A stretch of DNA of 64,000 nucleotides from Vreelandella nanhaiensis (GTDB taxonomy: Bacteria; Pseudomonadota; Gammaproteobacteria; Pseudomonadales; Halomonadaceae). Numbering within the stretch: the stretch's first letter is position 1; each line of letters starts with the position of its first letter. The DNA lies in assembly GCF_003990185.1 (NCBI RefSeq), contig NZ_RZHF01000025.1, forward strand, positions 143-64,142, written 5' to 3'. The notes under the pieces were generated by a model. The model did not search any database. It saw only the letters and a program-made list of their open reading frames with translations, and was not told the DNA's origin. A program made the translations under genes and the position numbers. Shown here piece by piece: positions 54,645 to 63,468 of the stretch.

Positions 54645-54747
54645 GCCATGCTCCTGAAAAGTGAAGACGGGCCTTGCATGCCCGGCGTTACCAAAATGCT
54701 TATAAATAAGTGCCCGTCAAACACGGACGGTGAATCATATGCTCGCT

Positions 54748-54780
54748 ATATGGGGGCCATAAAAGCCATCTCAAGAGGGG
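54748..54780 (-). promoter_or_regulatory. Sigma-32 heat-shock promoter of grpE
   Basis: On the minus strand CTTGAG (54775-54770) and CCCCATATA (54755-54747) are spaced 14 bases apart, with CCCCTCTTGAG matching the extended -35. It differs from the sigma-32 consensus at one -35 base. About 100 bases separate it from the grpE ATG. Confidence 0.75.
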
Positions 54781-54867
54781 CATTGAAGTGAGTTATCGAC
54801 TACTGTATAAAACACCAATTATTGGATAAGTATCCAGCTTCTGTGTCGCACCGCCTCAGGAGGCATC

Positions 54868-56541
54868 ATGCTTACTCAGCTAGCGATTCAAGATTACGCC
54901 ATTGTCGACCGCCTTGAGCTTGACCTGACCCAGGGCATGACCGCCATCACCGGGGAAACAGGCGCCGGTAAATCCATCCTGCTCGGCGCTCTAGGCCTTT
55001 GCCTGGGTGAGCGCGCCGATGCGGGAAGCGTTCGCCATAACTGCGAGCGCACCGACCTTTCCGCCCGGTTTGATATTCAGCACCTGCCTGCCGCCATCGA
55101 ATGGCTTTGTGCTCGTGAGCTGCCCAGCGACGAATGCTTGCTGCGCCGGGTAGTCACGGCTAGCGGGCGTTCAAAGGCTTGGATCAACGGTCATCCGGCG
55201 ACCATTAGCGACCTGAAATCTCTGGGTGAGCTGCTTATCCAGATACACGGCCAGCACGCCCATCAGGCGTTGATGCGCGAAGAGATGCATCTGGCCCTGC
55301 TGGATGACTATGCGGGCCTGCAGGAAGCGCGCAACCAGTTGGCCACTACATTTCGCGAATGGCGCAATACCCGCCGTCGGCTTAAAAAGCTCACCGAGGA
55401 AGGTAGCGAGGTAGAAGCCAAGCGCCAGTTATTGCGCTACCAAGTGGAAGAGCTGGATCAGTTAGCCCTTGGCGAAGGCGAATTACAGATGCTGGAAGAA
55501 GAGCAGCATACGCTTGCCCACGCCGAAGAGACGCTGCGTGAAACGCAGTTTGCCGCTGACTGCTGTGAAAGCGATGAAGGCGGCGCACTGTCGCTGCTCA
55601 ATCAGGCTTACGCTCGCTTGAGCGCTCTACCGGGTAGCGACAAGGGTACCCTGGCCAATACGCTGGCTATGCTGTCTGATGCGCGCATTCAAGTGGAAGA
55701 GGCATCTGGTGAGCTGCACCGTCTTGCCAGCACCACGGAACTTGATCCCGAGCGCCTGGCGTGGGTAGAGGACCGTCTGGCCGATGTGCACCGCGTAGCA
55801 CGCAAGCATCATGTTGCGCCGGAAGAGATTTATGCACTGCACGAATCCCTGCAGCGCGAAGTTGCTCAGCTGGAAGCCAGCGACGATGATCTTGAATCGC
55901 TCAGCAACCAAGTAGCCGAGTATCGTGAACGCTACCGTCGCGACGCCAAGCAGATCAGCGATGCCCGCCAGAAAGCGGCCGTCCGTTTAGGAAAAGAAGT
56001 ACAGCAGCAACTGGGATTTCTGGCCATGGGCAAGGCCCGTTTTGAAGTGGCGGTATCACCGCGGGAAACGCCGACCCCGGAAGGCCTGGATTACGTGCAG
56101 TTCCTGATCAGCGCCAACCCGGGCCAGCCCGCGCGCCCGCTTGCCAAGGTGGCATCAGGCGGCGAGCTTTCTCGCATCAGCCTTGCCATTCAAGTAGTGG
56201 CAGCCTCGCACTCCACTATTCCAAGCCTTGTATTTGATGAAGTGGATGTGGGTATTTCAGGCGCCACGGCGGAAATTGTCGGCCAACTGCTGCGCAAGCT
56301 GGGGAAAAAAGGCCAAGTGATGACCGTGACACACCTCCCTCAAGTGGCGGCACAGGCTCACCAGCATCTGCATATCGAAAAACGCGCCAAGCGCGATACC
56401 ACGCTTACCCATATGGCGCTTCTGGATGAGCGCGGCCGAATTAGCGAGCTTGCCCGCATGCTGGGCGGGGTTACGCTTTCTGACCAGACACTGGCCCACG
56501 CCCGGGAAATGCTCCACGCCAGCCAGCGCCCACCCCACTGA
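54868..56541 (+). CDS. recN: DNA repair protein RecN
   Basis: SMC-like ATPase of double-strand break repair. The 557 residues have Walker A GETGAGKS at about residue 29, two coiled-coil arms (about 150-350), the ABC signature SGGELSRISLAIQV and Walker B LVFDEVDVGISG. It is divergent from grpE. I see no clear LexA box (CTGT-N8-ACAG) in the 223-base intergenic region. Confidence 0.96.
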   Translation: MLTQLAIQDYAIVDRLELDLTQGMTAITGETGAGKSILLGALGLCLGERADAGSVRHNCERTDLSARFDIQHLPAAIEWLCARELPSDECLLRRVVTASGRSKAWINGHPATISDLKSLGELLIQIHGQHAHQALMREEMHLALLDDYAGLQEARNQLATTFREWRNTRRRLKKLTEEGSEVEAKRQLLRYQVEELDQLALGEGELQMLEEEQHTLAHAEETLRETQFAADCCESDEGGALSLLNQAYARLSALPGSDKGTLANTLAMLSDARIQVEEASGELHRLASTTELDPERLAWVEDRLADVHRVARKHHVAPEEIYALHESLQREVAQLEASDDDLESLSNQVAEYRERYRRDAKQISDARQKAAVRLGKEVQQQLGFLAMGKARFEVAVSPRETPTPEGLDYVQFLISANPGQPARPLAKVASGGELSRISLAIQVVAASHSTIPSLVFDEVDVGISGATAEIVGQLLRKLGKKGQVMTVTHLPQVAAQAHQHLHIEKRAKRDTTLTHMALLDERGRISELARMLGGVTLSDQTLAHAREMLHASQRPPH

Positions 56542-56574
56542 TAGCCGGTTCCTCAATTAATCGCTGCCACGCAA

Positions 56575-56623
56575 AATACCCCCATGCCGCTTCCTGTTAA
56601 CAGGGGCGGCATGGGGGTTTTAG
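56575..56623. terminator. Bidirectional terminator between recN and fur
   Basis: The 12-bp stem CCCCCATGCCGC/GCGGCATGGGGG has an inner CCTGTT/AACAGG palindrome, with TTTT on the plus side and a T-containing run on the minus side. It lies between convergent genes. Confidence 0.82.
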
Positions 56624-56655
56624 GCAACGGTTAAATAGGCGGGCTGGCTAAACAC

Positions 56656-57108
56656 CTATTTTTTGTTGCTGGTCACGTTGATCTGGCGCGTTACGTCCGA
56701 CCCGTTGGGACGTACATAAAGGACCAGAGCGTGATCGACAAGCTCGTAGCCGTGTTCTTCGGCAATCTCTTGCTGGCGACGCTCGATGATATCATCAAGA
56801 AACTCGATAATTTCACCGCTCTCTAGACACACCATATGGTCGTGATGGTCTTCTTGGGTCATCTCAAAGACTGCATGACCACCGTCAAAATTGTGACGAA
56901 TCACAAGCCCCGCTGACTCAAACTGAGTCAGTACACGGTAGACAGTCGCCAAGCCAACATCTTCGCCCGCATCAATCAGTGTTTTATACACTTCTTCTGC
57001 GCTAAGGTGATGCTGACCCGAAGCATTTTCGAGAATTTGCAGGATCTTGACGCGCGGCAGGGTCACTTTCAGCCCGGCTTTGCGCAGTTCATGGTTCTGA
57101 TCGGCCAT
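56656..57108 (-). CDS. fur: Ferric uptake regulator Fur
   Basis: Iron-responsive repressor of 150 residues from ATG 57108. It has an N-terminal winged helix (LPRVKILQILE...VYRVLTQFESAGLV) and a C-terminal dimer/metal domain with HHDHMVCLESGEIIEF. Only the first cysteine of the E. coli CxxC is present and the second C-terminal pair is absent, as in Pseudomonas Fur, so the structural zinc of the E. coli type is not expected. It is divergent from bamE with 72 bases between the ATGs. Confidence 0.96.
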   Translation of the reverse strand: MADQNHELRKAGLKVTLPRVKILQILENASGQHHLSAEEVYKTLIDAGEDVGLATVYRVLTQFESAGLVIRHNFDGGHAVFEMTQEDHHDHMVCLESGEIIEFLDDIIERRQQEIAEEHGYELVDHALVLYVRPNGSDVTRQINVTSNKK

Positions 57109-57180
57109 GGTTGCTCTTCGCAGTAACAGGTTAGGTCGGGTATGATCGACCGAAACCACGATAGTGAAGAACAGGCTCAA

Positions 57181-57651
57181 ATGCAAAAATTGACTCGCAT
57201 CATCACCCTTTCCGTTGCCCTTACCGTTGTAAGTGGCTGTAGTTACGTTGGTGTTTACAAACGTGACATTCCCCAGGGCAATCTGGTAACCGAAGAGATG
57301 GTTAGCCAGCTACAACCGGGCATGACCCAGGAGCAGGTCACTTACGTGATGGGCCGTCCGCTGATGGAAGCACCGTTTGATTCCAATCAGTGGGATTACG
57401 TGTACCGGCTAGACGAAGCTTACGGCGGCGTTGAGCAGCGACGCGTGACGCTTACCTTTGACTCCATGGGCCGATTAACCAATGTGCAGCAACAAGGCGA
57501 TTTCTCGCGCGATATACCGGTAAGCACGGACGACGGCGTTGGGCCTGCTGTTGAAGGCGCCGACCCACTAAATGCGCTTCCAACAGAGCGCGTACAGTCG
57601 CAAACGCCGGAGACAGCCCCGGCACCGCAACCGGTGATCCGCGCCGAGTAA
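57181..57651 (+). CDS. bamE: Outer-membrane assembly lipoprotein BamE
   Basis: Accessory lipoprotein of the BAM beta-barrel insertion complex. It has 156 residues from ATG 57181. The signal peptide ends in lipobox VSGC, with Cys19 the lipidated residue. The SmpA/OmlA domain contains LVTEEMVSQLQPGMTQEQV and VMGRPLMEAPFDSNQWDYVY. A proline-rich C-terminal tail of about 40 residues is extra and variable. The fur-bamE divergent pair is common in Pseudomonas and relatives. Confidence 0.95.
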   Translation: MQKLTRIITLSVALTVVSGCSYVGVYKRDIPQGNLVTEEMVSQLQPGMTQEQVTYVMGRPLMEAPFDSNQWDYVYRLDEAYGGVEQRRVTLTFDSMGRLTNVQQQGDFSRDIPVSTDDGVGPAVEGADPLNALPTERVQSQTPETAPAPQPVIRAE

Positions 57652-57654
57652 CGG

Positions 57655-57966
57655 CTATTGCCCGCTTGCCTGGCGTTTGGCGCGTTCCAAGCGGGCGGCC
57701 TTGGGGTCAATTTCCAGAGGGCGGTACACTTCCACGCGATCCCCGGTACGCAGCACCTGCGTATCGGGGTGGCGTAACGCTTTGCCGAAAATGCCCAGCG
57801 GCGCTTTGCTGAACGTCTCCTCAGGCAGTTCAGGAAATAGCTCAGGCAGATTGGCAAGCGTTACGGCCTGGCGGGCTGTGGTGCCTGCAGGCACGCTTAG
57901 GGCGACCAGACGCTGTTTATGCGGCAAGGCAAAGGCTACCTCTACCGCGAGGCTACTAGCGGCCAT
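57655..57966 (-). CDS. rnfH: RnfH family (UPF0125) protein
   Basis: Beta-grasp, ubiquitin-like protein of 103 residues from ATG 57966. The family motif VEVAFALPHKQ starts the domain and DRVEVYRPLEIDPKAAR ends it. It pairs with ratA, whose 3' end it overlaps by 11 bases, as in E. coli ratA-ratB. The function is not firmly established. Confidence 0.9.
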   Translation of the reverse strand: MAASSLAVEVAFALPHKQRLVALSVPAGTTARQAVTLANLPELFPELPEETFSKAPLGIFGKALRHPDTQVLRTGDRVEVYRPLEIDPKAARLERAKRQASGQ

Positions 57967-58390
57967 ACAGCTCGTCAGCGCGCTTGGTGAAGGCTTCCAC
58001 AAGCTGCCCGGCAATCTGTTGGAACAGCTTGCCAAATGCCATGCTCAACAGGCGGCTGGCAAACTCGAATTCCATTTCCAGGCTCACCTTGCAGGCATTC
58101 TCGCCCATCGGGGTAAATAGCCAGCGCCCTTTCAAGCGCTTGAATGGCCCTTTTACCAGCGAGAGCTCGATTCGCTCCGGGGCAAACAGGTCATTGCGTG
58201 TCGTGATAGTTTGCTCCACCCCCGCACGACCCAGGGTCATTTCCCCGATCAGGTGGGTTGTATCGCGCTCAAGCAGGCGTGCCCGACGACAGCCCGGTAA
58301 GAACTCGGGATAGTGTTCGAAATCGTTAACCAAATCGAACATTTGCTGGGGGGTGTGCCGCACTAAGGCAGAACGATTGACGGTTGGCAT
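57956..58390 (-). CDS. ratA: RatA/coenzyme Q-binding START-domain protein
   Basis: Polyketide-cyclase/START fold protein of 144 residues from ATG 58390, behind GGAGAG. The motif FDLVNDFEHYPEFLPGCRRARLLE is diagnostic. In E. coli RatA has been reported to block 70S assembly. Relatives bind ubiquinone like Coq10. It is translated ahead of rnfH and divergent from smpB. Confidence 0.91.
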   Translation of the reverse strand: MPTVNRSALVRHTPQQMFDLVNDFEHYPEFLPGCRRARLLERDTTHLIGEMTLGRAGVEQTITTRNDLFAPERIELSLVKGPFKRLKGRWLFTPMGENACKVSLEMEFEFASRLLSMAFGKLFQQIAGQLVEAFTKRADELYGR

Positions 58391-58516
58391 TGACCTCTCC
58401 GCTGACTTCACAGTGCCCAAAGCGTATCATGGGAAACATTTATTCAGACCTTGAATGGTATCACGCCTCCCCGCATAACAAAGGGGATGCCACTGACAGA
58501 TTAATGATGAGGTTTC

Positions 58517-59008
58517 ATGGCCACTAAGAAAGGTAACAGCAAGGGCCCTAGCAGCAGCGTTATTGCCCAGAACAAGAAGGCAAGATTCGAGTACCATATT
58601 GATGAGACTTTCGAAGCAGGCTTAGCCCTTGCCGGTTGGGAGGTCAAGAGCCTGCGCGCGGGTAAAGCCCAGCTTACCGACACCTATATTCTGGTGCGTA
58701 ACGGCGAGGCCTTTCTGCTCGGCAGCCACATCATGCCGCTCAATACGGCAAGTACTCACGAAATTGCTGACCCTACACGCACACGCAAACTGTTGCTGCA
58801 CCGTAAAGAGATCGCCAAGATCTTCTCGGTCACCCAAGACAAGGGGCATACCTGTGTGCCGCTCAAACTCTACTGGAAGCGCAATAAAGTGAAGTGCGAA
58901 CTGGCGCTGGTGACCGGTAAACAGCTGCACGACAAACGCGCCACCGAGAAGGATCGCGATTGGAGCCGTCAAAAAGGTCGGATTATGCGGGAACATAATA
59001 AGGCATAA
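58517..59008 (+). CDS. smpB: tmRNA-binding protein SmpB
   Basis: Partner of tmRNA in trans-translation, 163 residues. The OB-like core has [23 protein letters not shown] and [14 protein letters not shown]. The C-terminal tail [20 protein letters not shown] enters the mRNA channel. The tmRNA gene follows 44 bases downstream. Confidence 0.97.
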   Translation: MATKKGNSKGPSSSVIAQNKKARFEYHIDETFEAGLALAGWEVKSLRAGKAQLTDTYILVRNGEAFLLGSHIMPLNTASTHEIADPTRTRKLLLHRKEIAKIFSVTQDKGHTCVPLKLYWKRNKVKCELALVTGKQLHDKRATEKDRDWSRQKGRIMREHNKA

Positions 59009-59052
59009 CTGGTCAATTGGTTCTGAGCACGTTAGAATACGGCTCTGAATAA

Positions 59053-59432
59053 GGGGGCGACATGGTTTCGACGCCGGTGACAACCCTTGCGGTGCATGCC
59101 GAGAGCGTGATGTATCTCGTAAATCCCACATCACGAAAAATAGTCGCAAATGACGAAAACTACGCTCAAGGCGCGCTAGCAGCTTAAACTCTGTTAGCTT
59201 CTTGTCTGGCCCCAAAGTGATGTGCCTATTCATCGCGGCGGGGATATGAGCTAAAGCTGATAGGATCGCGGTTGGTGGTGTCTTCTCGTCAACCGTTAAA
59301 CTTTAGAAGGCTCGCGTGGCTGAATCCTGATCGTCGGAGTCAGTTGCGTTAAAGCAAATGACGAAATCTAAGCATGTAGAGCCAATAGGCGCGTGCTGGC
59401 GGACGCGGGTTCAATTCCCGCCGCCTCCACCA
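59053..59432 (+). ncRNA. ssrA: tmRNA (ssrA)
   Basis: The 380-base gene begins GGGGGCGACATGGTTTCGAC and ends in GGTTCAATTCCCGCCGCCTCC plus ACCA. The acceptor stem GGGGGCG/CGCCTCC contains one G-U pair. The tag frame starts at GCA 59146 and ends at TAA 59184-59186, encoding ANDENYAQGALAA. The C-terminal LAA is the ClpXP/ClpAP degron. The 3' end is a frequent integration site for islands, but the sequence downstream shows no integrase or repeated attachment core. Confidence 0.97.
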
Positions 59433-59448
59433 GACACCCCTACAAATC

Positions 59449-59472
59449 AAGCACCTTTAGGTGCTTTTTTTG
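59449..59472 (+). terminator. Rho-independent terminator of ssrA
   Basis: A 7-bp stem AAGCACC/GGTGCTT with a TTTA loop runs into seven T residues. Confidence 0.88.
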
Positions 59473-59550
59473 TGCCTATAGCCTGTAAAAAGCTGTTTTA
59501 GGTATAGCTTGGCCAATATTTTGGTCAGCATTTTTTCTTAAAATCGCCGC

Positions 59551-60207
59551 TCAAGCTGGGTTGATCAACTCATCGCCCTGCCCTTCCGCTGGCTTGTTGA
59601 CAGCAGTACTCACCGGCCAGTACTCGATCAGATCCGCATCGATATGCCGCACCATTTGCTTGATTGTCTCGTGATCCGTGATGTCAGGTGCCAACCAGTG
59701 TTCGAGGCTATCGTCATCAAGAATCAATGGCATCCGGTCATGCACCTCGGCAGCACTACCCCGCCCAGGCTCCGTAACAATAGCGCAGCCTAAACTGCCA
59801 TCATCACGCTCAGTGAAAATGCCTGCAAAGAACAGCGGCTCTCGATCCTTTCGACAAATGAAATAAGGCTGCTTGGGCTTCGAATTCTTAACCCACTCAT
59901 ACCAGCCGTCCGCTGGTATCAAACACCGATGTTTTGCGAAAGCTGATTTGAAATAGGCGTTGGTAGCTACCGTCTCCACCCGGGCATTGATCGGCTGATT
60001 ACCCGACCCTTTCGCCCACTTCGGACGATACCCCCACCACATCTCGTCAACTATTGGTGCCGCGTCTTCTGAAGGCTGGTGGATGGCAGCGATCCAAGTG
60101 CCCGGTGCAACGTTGTAGCGCGGCCTTAGTGTATTCTCAGGCGCTGAAGCGCCGACCCTGTTGGCCAAACGTTCTAACGGGCTGAATAATGCGAATCGTC
60201 CACACAT
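59551..60207 (-). CDS. SRAP family protein (YedK/HMCES type)
   Basis: SOS-response-associated peptidase family protein that forms a thiazolidine crosslink to abasic sites in single-stranded DNA. It has 218 residues from ATG 60207, which puts the catalytic Cys at position 2 (MCGRFALF). The AP-site pocket residues appear in RPRYNVAPG, INARVETV, PADGWYEW (Glu) and DRMPLIL (preceding His). It stands alone after ssrA. Confidence 0.93.
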   Translation of the reverse strand: MCGRFALFSPLERLANRVGASAPENTLRPRYNVAPGTWIAAIHQPSEDAAPIVDEMWWGYRPKWAKGSGNQPINARVETVATNAYFKSAFAKHRCLIPADGWYEWVKNSKPKQPYFICRKDREPLFFAGIFTERDDGSLGCAIVTEPGRGSAAEVHDRMPLILDDDSLEHWLAPDITDHETIKQMVRHIDADLIEYWPVSTAVNKPAEGQGDELINPA

Positions 60208-60371
60208 AAGCGAAGCATAGCTCAATATTTTATTAGAGCACCTTCAGCCAACGATACTCATCGTCTATGTTTCACAGTTCTGCTACGTGCCTCACTTGAT
60301 GGCACCATAGCAGCCCCTGACAATTTAATGTGCGGTCAGGGGCACTACAGACCTAAGGCAATAGGCACTCT

Positions 60372-61733
60372 TTACAACAGCACCAACGATAGCCCGTACA
60401 CCAAGAGCATCGCGGTAACGCCCTGAACGAGCGTTGCCATCGTTTGTGCCCGGTAGGCAAGCCCCACGCTCATACGGCTAAAGCGCGAGACGACCCAGAA
60501 GAAACTGTCGTTGGCATGCGAGACCGTCATGGCACCGGCTCCGATAGCCATCACCGTGAGCGTACGCCCGATATCACTGCCCAGGCCTAACGAGTCCAGC
60601 ATAGGGGCTACTAGTGCGGATGTAGTCACAAGCGCCACCGTGGAAGAACCCTGTGCTGATTTCAGCCCGGCCGATACAATAAACGGCATCAGGATACCGA
60701 TACCCAGCGTGGATAGCGTGCTACCCAAGTAATCACCCAGCGGCGAGGCACTAAGCACGGCACCAAAAGCGCCCCCGGCACCGGTAATCAGCAAAATAGG
60801 CGCTGCCGCCAGAATACCTTCGCTGATACGCTCGCTGAACTCTGCAATCTTGTCATCGCTTTTTAGCAAGGTGCAGGAAAGCAGCAGGCCAATCAGCAGG
60901 GCTGTTAACGGCTGCCCGAGCAGGCTGAGTATGTCCATTACCGCTCCGTCACCGACAGGCGCTGCCGGCAGACGGGCAATCGTGCCGATACAAATAAGCA
61001 AGATGGGCACGACGATAGGAGCAAACGCCGCCATTGGCCCAGGAAGACGCCCGTAGCTTGCCTTGAGCGCTTCCCAATCCTGCCATTGGTCATCAGCGTG
61101 CTGGGGCGTGTCGTGCACGTCAGGGGCCGTATGCGCAAAACGTTTCGCCCAAAGCATACCGGCGATGGCCGCGACAGCGGCAATGGGAATGCCCGCGGCA
61201 ATCACTAACCCCAGATTGGACTCCAGCCCCAGGTTGCCTGCCGCCGCAATAGGGCCAGGCGTTGGGGGCACAAAGGTGTGCGTGGCATAAAGGCCAGTGG
61301 CGAGTGCCACGCTCATCGTAATTGAGGAGGTATGCAGCTTTTTGGCCAGTGACTCCTTGAGCGAATTGAGAATGATAAAACCGGAATCGCAAAAAACCGG
61401 AATCGAGACGATATAACCAATCATTGACATCGTCAGCGTAGGAAAGCGGTCCCCCAGTCGGGCAATAATAAAATCGGCCATGGTAATAGCCGCCCCACTT
61501 TTCTCCAGGATCACCCCAATGATGGTGCCCAACACAATCACCAGGCCTATGTAGCCTAGAATGCCCCCAAACCCTGAGGTGATCGTACTGACGACCGAGT
61601 CAATGGGTAACCGGTAAGCAAAGGCCGCTATAAAGGCCGCGCCTAAAAGCGCCAGGAAGGGATGCACTTTCCACTTGCTGGTGGCAAGCACAATAAACCC
61701 CACCACTATTAACAATATTAAGACCAACCCCAT
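60372..61733 (-). CDS. GntP family gluconate/organic-acid permease
   Basis: Inner-membrane symporter of 453 residues with about 12-14 helices. Typical GntP segments are TSGFGGILGYIGLVIVLG, the PVFCDSGFIILN motif, the THTFVPPTPGPIAAA loop and the C-terminal SHANDSFFW. Gluconate, glycerate or another sugar acid may be the substrate. No kinase or regulator accompanies it, so I give no symbol. Confidence 0.9.
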   Translation of the reverse strand: MGLVLILLIVVGFIVLATSKWKVHPFLALLGAAFIAAFAYRLPIDSVVSTITSGFGGILGYIGLVIVLGTIIGVILEKSGAAITMADFIIARLGDRFPTLTMSMIGYIVSIPVFCDSGFIILNSLKESLAKKLHTSSITMSVALATGLYATHTFVPPTPGPIAAAGNLGLESNLGLVIAAGIPIAAVAAIAGMLWAKRFAHTAPDVHDTPQHADDQWQDWEALKASYGRLPGPMAAFAPIVVPILLICIGTIARLPAAPVGDGAVMDILSLLGQPLTALLIGLLLSCTLLKSDDKIAEFSERISEGILAAAPILLITGAGGAFGAVLSASPLGDYLGSTLSTLGIGILMPFIVSAGLKSAQGSSTVALVTTSALVAPMLDSLGLGSDIGRTLTVMAIGAGAMTVSHANDSFFWVVSRFSRMSVGLAYRAQTMATLVQGVTAMLLVYGLSLVLL

Positions 61734-61961
61734 GCTTTTCCCCTGAATAGTTGTTTATTCAATGCGATGCGTATCACCTTGCGCCCAGCACTTTGTCGCT
61801 CAAGCAGCCACACAATGTACCCGAAGCGGTTATATGACGTACATAAGAGGGTGAAAAGCTATGCGGTATATATTGAGAACGTGATGTATTTCACTAGGTG
61901 CCCTTTCGAAAAAAGCCCCCTCAGGTGCTTTTTCATATCTAACAACAGTCTTTGTGTTTGC

Positions 61962-62360
61962 TTACCTGACGCAACTCAGGTCACCTTCTTCGCAGCTGGC
62001 ATGCTCTTGCAGTCTCTGCGTTCGCGCTTTCGTGAGTACTTCAAGGCAGCCGTTGCGTACCATGGGCTGGGCGCTACCGCCTTCTACCGCGCTACTCTCG
62101 AACGCACACTCGGCATCACGAAAACCAATCCACTTGCGCTGGGCCGCCCTGAGTTTTTCAAGCGACAACTCATTATTTGCAAGTCTTCCGACCAGCGCTT
62201 GATAAGCCTCGTTAAGTTCGTCATCGGCCGCTTGATACGTCTGCGCCGAGCATTGGGTCATTTCCGTCTGTGTGTTAGGGCTATCGCACTCGTCGCTGGC
62301 ACTTACAAAACCATTGGAGATTAAAAGCCCCACACCTGCCCATAGTGACAATAATCGCAT
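61962..62360 (-). CDS. DUF1311/LprI-like secreted protein
   Basis: Periplasmic protein of 132 residues from ATG 62360, which lies six bases after AAGG. Longer starts at 62366 or 62438 are possible. A signal peptide (LLSLWAGVGLLISNGFVSA) precedes the domain with ECDSPNTQTEMTQCSAQ and the RKWIGFRDAECAFE motif. The cysteines probably form two disulfides. LprI of mycobacteria inhibits lysozyme, but for this family generally the role is unknown. It is monocistronic. Confidence 0.85.
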   Translation of the reverse strand: MRLLSLWAGVGLLISNGFVSASDECDSPNTQTEMTQCSAQTYQAADDELNEAYQALVGRLANNELSLEKLRAAQRKWIGFRDAECAFESSAVEGGSAQPMVRNGCLEVLTKARTQRLQEHASCEEGDLSCVR

Positions 62361-62451
62361 CGTCATCCTTATTGCTGGTTTAAAAGCCAAAACGACAATA
62401 TAGATACTATCTACCTTACAGGTTAGCTCCTTTTTCATGCTCCTATAACAT

Positions 62452-62481
62452 CAAGGCGCCAGCATTTCTACTGGCGCCTTG
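62452..62481 (-). terminator. Hairpin downstream of zinT
   Basis: An 11-bp perfect stem CAAGGCGCCAG/CTGGCGCCTTG, 35 bases after the zinT stop, with no long T-run. Confidence 0.6.
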
Positions 62482-62515
62482 TTGATACCCTAACTATAGA
62501 AACGACGACTCAATC

Positions 62516-63214
62516 TCAGTGAGCGATCATTTCTTCCGCGATTTCATCACCGTTTAAATCAGATGGATAGTACGTCGGCCAATGGGTGACTTCATCAAGC
62601 AGCGCTGCGCGGTCATCGCCCCAGTAAAGGTGGAAGTGATGAGCATCGGTCGGGTAAATGTCGTGATCGCTGAATTGAATGTATTGAGGAAGATTGTCAG
62701 CAGCGTCATCATCCACTAGTTCGAAAATGAACCGTACACCGCGGTTGCCTGCTTCATAGGTTAAAATTTCATAGCCATCGTATTGATACTCGCCCGTGCT
62801 CTCTTCTCCGCCTTCATAGAAGGTAATGTTGTTACCGTCGATAACGATACGCTCAACCGCTGTCTTATAACCCGTGTTGTAGTACTCCTTGTACTCTTCA
62901 GCTGTTTTATCTCCATGCTCCGCTTTATAGGCAAACACCTCATCCAGCGTGCCATCTTCTAGATAGGGGTAGACGGACTGCCAATCGCCTTCCCAATCGG
63001 ACAACGAACGGTCCGCCACCTGTTCATCATCAAAATAGCCCGAGTAGATATCATTGTTGTGATCATGTCCGTGATCGTGTGAATGGCCATGTGAATGGCT
63101 ATGGTCATGATCGTGGTGTTCATGCTTGTCATCTGCAACAACAAACTGAATACCCGTCAGCGCCAGCGAGCTGATGGCTAACGCGCTGAGTGATTTTGCT
63201 GAAAGTAGCGCCAT
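62516..63214 (-). CDS. zinT: Zinc-binding periplasmic protein ZinT
   Basis: Periplasmic zinc/cadmium chaperone thought to help ZnuA under zinc limitation. It has 232 residues from ATG 63214, seven bases after AGGATCG. A signal peptide ends near VVADD. It is followed by a His/Asp-rich stretch (about residues 31-55, alternating HDHSH) and then the calycin-like ZinT domain with LSDWEGDWQSVYPYL and SDHDIYPTDAHHFHLYWG, whose three histidines bind metal. A Zur-like operator lies upstream. Confidence 0.94.
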   Translation of the reverse strand: MALLSAKSLSALAISSLALTGIQFVVADDKHEHHDHDHSHSHGHSHDHGHDHNNDIYSGYFDDEQVADRSLSDWEGDWQSVYPYLEDGTLDEVFAYKAEHGDKTAEEYKEYYNTGYKTAVERIVIDGNNITFYEGGEESTGEYQYDGYEILTYEAGNRGVRFIFELVDDDAADNLPQYIQFSDHDIYPTDAHHFHLYWGDDRAALLDEVTHWPTYYPSDLNGDEIAEEMIAH

Positions 63215-63268
63215 GGTGCGATCCTTTTTTGAAGTATGGTTCAAGATCAAACTGCATCACCCCATAAA

Positions 63269-63293
63269 GATACGATATAACATTTCACGTATC
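63269..63293 (-). promoter_or_regulatory. Candidate Zur operator of zinT
   Basis: The sequence contains TATAACATTTC, one full half of the gammaproteobacterial Zur motif GAAATGTTATA-N-TATAACATTTC, inside an outer inverted repeat GATACG/CGTATC. It is 55-80 bases upstream of the zinT start. Confidence 0.55.
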
Positions 63294-63468
63294 AATTTAG
63301 TTTTTTGAAAACCTACTCCGCGCCCTAGGGTAGCCTGCTCTGATCACCCCATTCATTGCCGTCAGGCCCCTTTACGACAATACCTTAACCTCGCCATCTA
63401 ACTAATGGCTGTCTATAGTCGCTAATGTAGGTTTCGCCTGAACTTCAGGCTTCGCTTTGGAGTGTCTT

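Noticed and set aside
59433-60371. Genomic island inserted at the ssrA 3' end
   Set aside because: A terminator and then an ordinary SRAP gene follow. There is no integrase and no second copy of the tmRNA end in the window.
61767-62324. 185-codon plus-strand ORF opposite the DUF1311 gene
   Set aside because: The minus-strand frame has a signal peptide and the conserved cysteines and Trp motif. The plus frame has nothing recognisable.
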